Positions 56,464-64,000 of a stretch of DNA of 64,000 bases are shown piece after piece. The position numbers and the translations under genes are program-made. The notes beneath the pieces are model-generated. The model searched no databases, was not told the DNA's origin, and saw only the letters and a program-made list of their open reading frames with translations. Origin of the DNA: Nemopilema nomurai (taxonomy: Eukaryota > Cnidaria > Scyphozoa > Rhizostomeae > Rhizostomatidae); assembly GCA_003864495.1 (NCBI GenBank), contig ML133365.1:1619856-1683855 (forward strand), given 5' to 3'. Within the stretch, counting starts at the first letter, position 1, and each line of letters starts with the position of its first letter.

Positions 56464-59261
56464 ATGATGGATCTTTTCAAAGTTAGTGAAGAATTTGCAA
56501 GTTTCGCTGCTTTGAAAGAGAGTTTGACAAAGTTTCAAGAGACGACTTTCACACAATTCTACATGAAAGATTCAAGGACTGCTGCCGCAGCTTTAAAACA
56601 TACACCGGGAAAGAATTATATTGTTCTTCTATTCATAACTAAGACAATTAATTTGTGGATCACCATGTTTCCGTCTTCTTTAAATTATGGAAATATCACT
56701 GTAGTGTAATAAATGTTTCTACTATATCCACAACAACAGAGGTTCTTCTTGACAAGGACAAGAATCTTCTTGGAATTTTTTACCAAGATAAAGCAATGAA
56801 GGCATCATTTTCTGGATTTCCACTGGATTGCTAGGAGAAGATAGCAAGGTGCAGAGTGAGAGATTTGCCACTTTCATTGTTGCTAATGAAGAGAGGTCAA
56901 CAATATCGAAAATGGTTAAATTTTTTAAACAAAATAACCCAAACTGGAAGAAAACTGTCACAATAATGTCAGACAAAGACTTTACTGATAGACAAGTCCT
57001 GGCTGTAGAGTTTCCACATTCCCAACTAAAAATTTGCATGTTCCATGTATTGAGGTCCATGCGAAGGGAAATTACTGCTTAAAAGATGGGGATTACTGGT
57101 GAAGAGAGAAATCTTTGTTTTGGAAATCATACAAAAGATGGTATATTCCAAGTCAGAAGAACTTTATCACTGTCTATTAGAGTCTCTAAAGATGACTGGC
57201 ATCCACAGTGTCATCCAGAATTTTGAAAGTAACTGGTGTAATTCATGATGAATGGGTTGAAGGTTGGAAATCAACAAACCTAACATTCCATGAACAGAAC
57301 AAACAACAGACTTGAGTCCCTTAATCGAAAAATAAAAGAGGTTTGCCCACGAAATGCCAGTTTAAGTGAATTCTTTGGCAATTTCTTAATATTTTTGCGA
57401 TCCACTAGAATTGCCCAAGATCACAAGGCCATTACTTCAATGCAAAAGGGACCAGTGATGAGCCACACACCACTGAAAGGTTCTATGTGAAGTTTCTATG
57501 TGAGGGTTCTATATGCATTTACTTTTGTCCTTCAGCAGTTGAAATGATGTCTAAAGTGCAAAGATTGAAATTTTATAATTAAGACCAAGGCTGGACTGTT
57601 GAAAGTGACAAAGACATCATGTGAGTGTTCCTTTCGGTCAGCTATGTTATTGCCGTGCAGACACATATTTGCCATCCGTTCGCTGATTGGGGATTCCTTG
57701 TGTGACAAATCTTTGTGTGCAACAAGATGGTCTGCAAGCTACTATCGTTGAAAGCATCATGTTGCACAATCTTCAATTAAAGAAAGTTGAGAGGATGCTA
57801 ATGTTATTATCAGTGCAGATGATAGTAATAATAATGCACTGATTTTTTCACAAAGTCAGAAGTATAGAAAAGCTATTCAATTGTTTCCGAGTCTCCAATG
57901 CGTCAATTTGAACAAAAGCTTTCATTGCCTCAAAGTTGAAGGAATGGAATGGGAATGTTGAGATTGGAATTCAAACCCTGTTTAGTAAGTTATAATAGAC
58001 AACACAAAAGAAAAATGTTTGCTTGTATGTCCATGTAAACTTGAGTTTTTTATATCAATAAATATAAAATATTGCCTACATATGATCTATAAATGTGTAT
58101 TCATATATTATTTCATGACAGTTGAAGAAAACTAAACTACCACTTCTACCTCTATAAGCCTGCTTAGTGGTTAGATCACACATTTAAGGAGATGGATAGA
58201 TAGTGTATAGACAGTATTTTATGTTGAAAAAGGACATTTGTAATTAATCTTGGATCCTGTATTTCTGAAAATCCCCAGGTGATGTGACCTGTGTTGAAGA
58301 TAATAAGGAAAATCATGATCATAATGACAACGAAATTACAGCAACTCCAGACAATGTTTGCCAAGGTGAAATAAATAATTTGGAAACTGCAGTTAAGGAT
58401 GCTAGTCAATCAAATGGTGTATCAACAATTAAAATTCCACTAGTTATCCACAAGCGTGGCCGTTCCAAGGCAGCAGAACTTACTGTTATTGGGCTTCCAT
58501 GCAAACGACAGTAGCCAACCATTGGATCTAAAAAGAAGCCGGTTCCCTTGATCAAAAAGCAGCCAGAGGACAAAGTTAAAAGTGAGGATAAAATAGTTTG
58601 TGTGACTAATGTCTTTGAGTTTCCAGGGTTTTTAGAACTTACTTTTGAAAGAAGTCTTGATAAGAGAAAAATCATATCTTTACCCTTGATTGAAAAATGT
58701 GACCTAGTGGATATCAGCATTATCATAAATTTGATAAACCTTCCCAAAACAAAGATACCTTATCACAAGTCTAAAACATGTATGTGGACCCTGCATGACA
58801 TTTTATTCATCATGGTGGAAATATTTTGAAGGATTTAAAATGATTTGTAATAATGTTCATTGACATATCACTTAACCTTGATTCTCTCAGTCATGCTATC
58901 CTGGTTACTTTCAAAATGTGTTGTCGAAAAAGCTATCAATGGAGATATAGCAGATGAAACTGATGTTGAGGTGTGCCCAGAGAAAGTTCATCCTTGTAAG
59001 AATCGATAAAATGTGAATTTATGTCGCATACGTCCATATTTTACCAAAGAAGCATGGCTTCTTGTTAAAAACGTCATCAAGCAAGTGGAAAAAATCCGAC
59101 ATGGTTATGCAATTATAAAAAAAATAATGTTGAAGAAGGGAGTGTCCTGTGACTCTTGTTTAAACGGGTACCATTTTCAGTGTGCTTCTCCTAAGAAAGC
59201 TCCAAAAGCAAAGTTCTGGTTTTGCAAAAACTGTTATTCGAACATGAAATTTATTTTGTAA
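56464..59261 (+). pseudogene. ZSWIM1/3-type Mutator-like transposase relic with PHD-like C-terminus
   Basis: Successive fragments in order: 56464-56709 (DLFKVSEEFASFAALKESL, an N-terminal DNA-binding-like region); 56828-57082 (ATFIVANEERSTISKMVKFF, TVTIMSDKDFTDRQVL, KICMFHVLRSMRRE) with the MULE-type Asp in SDKD and the CxxH-like CMFH; 57290-57490 (NRTNNRLESLNRKIK), the Asn/Glu helix; then a SWIM finger CECSFRSAMLLPCRH at about 57620-57664; linker with KRGRSKAAE (58447-58480); and at 59140-59250 a PHD-like half finger CDSCLNGYHFQC...FWFCKNC. This is the layout of ZSWIM3-like proteins derived from Mutator transposases. Multiple stops and frame changes throughout; clearly decayed. Confidence 0.7.
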
Positions 59262-59309
59262 ACAGTAAATACATTTGGTTTCTATGTTGAAACTTCTTAA
59301 TGCGTAGAC

Positions 59310-59479
59310 TTAATGCCATCATCCATTTGCTCCAAATCAAACCTATCGTAATGCCAATACGGAAAGTACGGGTTCCTTCAGATATTTCTTTCTGCTAGGA
59401 GAAGCAACTCATCGTCATCGACGAGACCAGCATTGTGGTGGGCAAAGAGAATTTCGTTCACTCGCTGTGCGTTAGCCAT
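59310..59479 (-). pseudogene. N-terminal fragment of a Harbinger-type transposase
   Basis: ATG at 59479 opens MANAQRVNEILFAHHNAG, then DDDELLLLAERNI, an in-frame TGA, and RNPYFPYWHYDRFDLEQMDD. The NPxFPYWxYDRFDLxxMxD block is typical of the start of HARBI1-like transposases in invertebrates as I recall them. Homology stops after about 55 codons, where either an intron or a truncation follows. No matching catalytic exons were found nearby. Confidence 0.5.
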
Positions 59480-60204
59480 GTTAACTTTGCGTCGTCGTAG
59501 TGAGATTTTGTAACAACAACAAAATCAAATTGGGACACAACTGGGACGATGTGACCGCGCTAGTTTACAGGCTCCTTCTGCGTTGTCGTCTTGGAAAATC
59601 ATAAGCTCTCTAATGTTATCAAATGCAACATGACACATTGGAAAACGTTGCTGGCTTAAGCTTGAAGACTACAATCCAAAGCCTGCTAAAGTTTCCAACC
59701 GTCTGGATTCTTTCTTTACAAAGGCCAAGGCTAATTCAAAGCAAAAAAACGTGGCAAGTTTTGAAGTAACAGGTATTGGCTTTAACAGCATTATGCTCAT
59801 AATTTCTAGTTAATTTTATTAAATCTTTTAGTTCTTGGGTTGGGTTTATTTAGAACACTGTATAATAATCCTTATTTTTTATAGCTCTTATTTTTCAAAG
59901 GATGTTCAATTGAGCTTAGTGACAACGAAGAAGCCAGAGATCTAGCCAGTTTTATGTTCAACAACAGGAAGAGTAGGTAAGAATTTGCTGCTAAACTTTT
60001 TCTTTTAATGAAAATAAACATGATACACAATATAGACAAAAGACAATAATGATATAAGTCTACCACTGGAGTAGAAGTCACATGCTAAGATGCACTATTA
60101 TGCATCCCAATAATTAAAGTGATATTGAATCACTATCATTCGTTTTATCTGGTTGAACGCATCATTTGAGAAAGACAGAAATCAGCTATCAACTACAAGT
60201 GTTA

Positions 60205-60207
<3 letters not shown>

Positions 60208-60238
<31 letters not shown>

Positions 60239-60239
60239 C

Positions 60240-60285
<46 letters not shown>

Positions 60286-60288
60286 AGT

Positions 60289-60319
<31 letters not shown>

Positions 60320-60331
60320 GTTAGTTAGTTA
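60208..60331. repeat. (GTTA)n microsatellite
   Basis: About 30 copies of the 4-base unit TTAG, with single interruptions (GCTA at about 60238, TTTAGTTTAG at about 60285, TTTG at about 60319). Confidence 0.95.
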
Positions 60332-60373
60332 GCCCGCTGGTCAAGCAGAAGCTACATAAATCAGCGGGCATTA

Positions 60374-60700
60374 ATGGCTGCAGCTGCAGCTCCTGCACAG
60401 CAAAATATTACAGAGTACTTCCATGTAAGAATAGCGAATATAATTAATGAAAATGAAAAGATCAGAGAGGATATCAGTTTGTTAGCGTTAGAGAGTGGGA
60501 AAGATAAGTGTTATGTGAAACCAGTGTTAAAGAAGCTCTTCGAAAACGCAGAGAAAAACAGCAGGAAGACATGTCCCCAAAATTATCGCCATGATGACAC
60601 TAAAAAATTTTGCGTCATCATTGCTTTGTTTGGTGGGAAAAGCTGTATATGAAATGTTGCAAGCAGGGGCGGCTGGGAGCCAAATTTTGTTAGTTCTCCG
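60374..60700 (+). pseudogene. Fragment of an unidentified transposon-type protein
   Basis: An Ala-rich start (MAAAAAPAQQN) runs into ITEYFHVRIANIINENEKI and KTCPQNYRHDDTKKF. A one-base shift near 60606 then gives ASSLLCLVGKAVYEMLQAG. The (R/K)YxxxxKxFAsxLxxLxGkaxYExL pattern resembles the pre-catalytic region of THAP-linked transposon proteins in invertebrates, but I cannot name the family. The Met run after the microsatellite may not be the native start. Confidence 0.35.
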
Positions 60701-60984
60701 AAATTATGAACAGCTCAAAAACAATCTAGCTAGAAGGGGGGGGGGGAGGTATAGACTCATTGAGGTCCTACCCCTGAAAAAAGGTTTTTTATGATTTTAA
60801 GTCATGGGAAGCACTCTATTAATTTGGTCTATACAAAAATTGATTTTGAAACAGCTTACAAATTCAGAAATTACCCCGATGAGAAAATGATTTCTACCCC
60901 ATGTCTATGAAAGGATAAACTACTTAAAATACAGGCTATAATATTTCATATAATATTTTAAATGCTAAATAATAAGCTTCCTTT

Positions 60985-63021
60985 TTATTTTTTTGAAAAT
61001 CTTTCGAATCTAAGCCGGTTGAACGATTTAAATCTAGCAACAACATTGTCTTTAAAAAAAGGCTGTCTGGTGAGCCATCGTAAAAGCTTGTGCTCTACTT
61101 GCAAAATAACAAGCATTTCTTTTCTTTTTTGTTGCATGCTTGACCTTGAAGGTGCTACAACTCGCTTCATTCGACTAAAAATCCTCTCGCAATGGACACT
61201 GGTAAGTGGAGTTGTAGCTGCAAGCTCTAGCAGTGCCATTGCCTGAGGAAGAGCCTCCTCAAGTGTTGCCTTCTTGATAACAGATAAGAGATCTTGAATA
61301 CTTGGTGAGCTCTCTTTTACAGAATCAATTTCTATGTCCAAATTTGGTTCCAATTCAAATTCGTCACTTTCCTCTACATCAATTGCACCAATGGATTCAC
61401 CCATGTTAGATCTTTTTTCGACTGTTTTGTTGCTAGCCTCTTCGACTTTTTGTTGCAGCCGTGCTTGGCGTTCCTTTTTAGCTGCATGGATTGTATCCCG
61501 TTCTCGGACAACTTTCTGCAAAAGGAGTGATATCTCACTGCTGCTATCACATCTTGAACTGCAAATGGGTACAATTTGTGCAGCCCTACTATCAAAGCTT
61601 TTTGCTCATTCTTTCGTTGAATTTTGTTGAATGGATGAGATCCATTCATCTGAATTTTTCAAGGTTTCCAAAACGCCAGCTCAGCTGCTCCGAAAACTTC
61701 GCTGTGATGGTCAATGCAAGGGTTTGTAATGAAGCCTTCCAGCTTTTATGCGAGCCATCATTTCCATTCTCTATTCCCCTCCACCCAGTTCTCTCACGCA
61801 TAACTGGAAAATCTGGGTCAGCCTGGATTGTCTCTTCCCATACTTGGTCGAGATTTAAAGAATCAAGTGAACGCTGAAAATCATCAACCATCAGCTTCTG
61901 CATGATGGTCATGACTGGCGTGCATTGCTCAAATATCTTTCGGTAAAGCTTGAGCATAAAGACGAATTCGACTTGTTGCATTTGAATGCAAAGGCCCCTG
62001 GCTGTACTTTGTGTGTCGGCTTTCTCGCTTCTACTTCTTGAAATTTAATATAGGACTGCCCCTATCGTTTTGTAGTGGATGTCAATGACACTTGTTGCGG
62101 TATCACGTGACAGCCACCATGTATCTCCAGGTTTTGGAAGATTAAGCCCGACAAGTCTTGTGCGCTTCGGACTGCTTCTGAAAAAGCCAACAAGCTTGTC
62201 GGCTGTGCCAAAAAACTTGGCAACTTTTGCGATTTTCATCGCGGACTGTGCTGGGCAAAGAGATAACCTATGAGCAACGCAGTGATTATAATAGGCTGCT
62301 GGATAATTTTGCTGTATTTGGTTTTGGACACCGTTAAGTTGCCCGCTGATTGTAGGGGCCCCATCGTACGACTGACCAATGAGCTTATATTTACTTGTGG
62401 CTGGCTCCAAATTGTATTTTTCCAACATCGACATCATAATTTTGGCAAGAGCATCGGCTGACTGATATGAACAAGCCGCACAGATACCGCAGATTGCTCG
62501 ACATTGCTAATGTCAGTTGTGTCATCCATCATCACGACGACATATTTTGAGCTGTTGATGCGTTTTTGGATCTCCTGTTGAACTTCTTTAAAAATACATT
62601 CTATCAGCTCATTTTGTGGTTCATGGGATGTGTATGTAATGTGGTCTTTGTCTAAGAATAAACGAAGTTCGTGGCTGTAAGCTCCAAGTAATTCCAAGAG
62701 CTCTAAAAAATTTCCTCTGTTTGATGATAATTTAGATTCATCGTGAGCACGAAATGCAAGGCCCTGAGCAGCTAATAAAACAGCAATATCAATATGATGA
62801 TAGAGCATCTTTGAAAGACGTGTAGCACTGTGATTGTGTCGTACGACATCTCGTGGCCTTGCTTCATCCAAAGCACATGCTACGTCGACATTACCCAAGA
62901 GCTGGTAAGCAGTGTAGTTGACTGTGTGCATTTTAGACTTCTCGTGACGCTTAGCAAGATTTGAAAGATTTTGACCAGCTGATACAAATCCAGACTCTTT
63001 CACAAAGGAAACACCTTGCAC
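60985..63021 (-). pseudogene. hAT transposase, ZMYM1/DUF4371-like
   Basis: Read from 63021 (possibly earlier) leftwards. TTF-type N-terminal remainder GFVSAGQNLSNLAKRHEKS with HxxSKMH; DUF4371-like segment (VVRHNHSATRLSKMLYHHID, LAFRAHDES, GNFLELLELLG); first catalytic Asp in VVMMDDTTDISNVEQ; then QSYDGAPTISGQLNGVQ (second Asp) and CVAHRLSLC (the CxxH of hAT). A linker follows with frame breaks at about 62440, 62045, 61650 and 61510. The C-terminal hATC dimerisation motif TTPLTSVHCERIFSRMKRV has the Glu region, then LRWLTRQPF. Domain order and length fit ZMYM1-like hAT proteins. The breaks indicate decay or indel errors. The 8-bp target duplications were not found. Confidence 0.8.
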
Positions 63022-64000
63022 CTACACGAAGAAAGAAATAGAGAAATTATTCTCGAGTCCGAATTAAACGTCACCTCCCACTTTTGAGTATAAAACTTTC
63101 TTTTACATTTTTATGTCGGAAAATTTCACCCTACAGACTTTATGGTTGCAGTCTTAGTGAAGAGAAAATACTCTTTCTTATGTTTAATTTAATTTCGATA
63201 CTTAGGGGTAATTTGTTTGTCATCTGTTCTGAAATTGAGACTTTTTCATGATTTCACCCCTCAGTGAAATTTCTCTAAAAGTGATCTGCCCTAAAAACCC
63301 TTATTCAAAGGACCCTCTTTGTCATTTTAGAGTATCTGTATTATCATAGTTATGAAACTAGAGAAGCTGTGTTTTTGATTCTGTCTACAATCGAAACAAA
63401 TTTGAAAGTTAACTATTGACAAAAGAAAATGAAACTATCGAGCTTTTCTTCACATACAAAAATTATGAGGGCAATATTACTAAGAATTGATTATTCTTAT
63501 TCCTTATTGTTTTGCATATACGCTTTGTTATTTCTAAAGAAAATGCATTGATAAACCAGCGTCTTGTTAATTACTCTACCTAAAAAAATGGGGTCATTGT
63601 TCTAATAGCGGGCTTAGGTTTCCTATCTTTATGGGTGAAGGCCGGTTAAAGCCCTTGCTTGTCGCCACCTTAAGGGCACGGTATGAGAATCGCGATTCTA
63701 ATACCATGGCCAGTGAATGCGGTACAGGGCGTAGAGCCACGGCTACAATCATTGCTGCTGGTCTAGAGCCCTTTCGTAATTGCCACTAGCCTGCCAGGGT
63801 ATCAGGATCGCAAATAAAAAAGCCGATTCTAGAAAAATTTGGGAAAAATACTATACGCCAACCAAGACACAGCATTTGGACTTGTCACAACCTATGCTGA
63901 TCACCAGCACTCTCTGGTTAAATATTCCTTTTTTAACTTTTAAAAACCATTATTTGAAAAAAGCTTGTTTGGGAAACTTCGTTTTTTGCCTTAAAAATAT
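63022..64000. other. Right-edge stretch, no gene seen
   Basis: May contain 5' exon or promoter of the hAT gene. A GC-richer patch at 63640-63830 stands out against AT-rich surroundings and contains a near-perfect palindrome (63680-63705). Confidence 0.4.
63680..63705. repeat. 26-bp palindrome in a GC-rich island
   Basis: GGTATGAGAATCGCGATTCT followed by AATACC: arms of 13 bases with one mismatched pair, centred on CGCG. Confidence 0.7.

Overview
This window reads as nuclear DNA of an invertebrate animal. It is AT-rich, has GT-AG introns, and contains THAP, MADF/BESS, PHD, SWIM, Harbinger, hAT and P2X7-ballast-type domains; THAP domains are an animal hallmark. The mixture of families would suit a cnidarian, but that is a guess from family content and not a species call. 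I see no ordinary single-copy host gene that I can name, and no tRNA, rRNA, CRISPR or prokaryotic operon. Almost everything recognisable is transposable element or transposon-derived gene.

Layout: 0.3-3.1 kb (-), broken THAP transposase (copy 1, running off the left edge). 3.9-5.0 kb (+), P2X7-ballast-like protein, facing a second THAP transposase at 5.7-11.0 kb (-). 11.1-14.3 kb, a two-gene element: SWIM + YqaJ-type nuclease (+) against a THAP + DDE_4 transposase (-). 14.7-16.8 kb, 3' end of another THAP transposase (+) facing another P2X7-ballast gene (-). 17.1-20 kb, Ty3/Gypsy remnants inside 52-bp minisatellite units. 21.9-22.4 kb, a 122-bp tandem repeat. 22.5-33.6 kb (+), a long multi-exon Ginger-like integrase gene with a C-terminal Ulp1-type protease; its first intron holds a complete Mutator-like (PF20700-type) transposon with TIRs at 22890-26048. 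34.0-40.0 kb, the best-preserved P2X7-ballast / THAP-transposase pair, bracketed by a 25-bp perfect inverted repeat. 40.6-42.2 kb, PHD-finger protein A. 43.7-50.4 kb, a Harbinger element (MADF/BESS protein plus HARBI1-like transposase) with 40-bp TIRs, its MADF gene split by a 3-kb tandemly duplicated insertion. 50.5-51.9 kb, a 52-bp minisatellite. 51.9-54.6 kb, PHD paralogue B between inverted 183-bp repeats. 56.5-59.3 kb, a ZSWIM-type Mutator-like remnant ending in a PHD-like finger. 61.0-63.0 kb (-), a broken hAT transposase.

The most interesting signal is the repeated pairing, three times in 40 kb, of a small protein carrying the Zn-binding P2X7 cytoplasmic 'ballast' domain with a THAP-domain DDE transposase. 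The two genes always lie tail-to-tail. One copy (33972-40529) is open with phase-consistent introns in the parts I checked and is enclosed by inverted repeats. It looks like a two-gene DNA transposon in which the P2X7-type domain is the accessory protein. The YqaJ element and the Harbinger element use the same convergent two-gene plan.

Most genes carry frameshifts or stops, several at homopolymers. Some may be sequencing errors and not decay, so 'pseudogene' calls are provisional.
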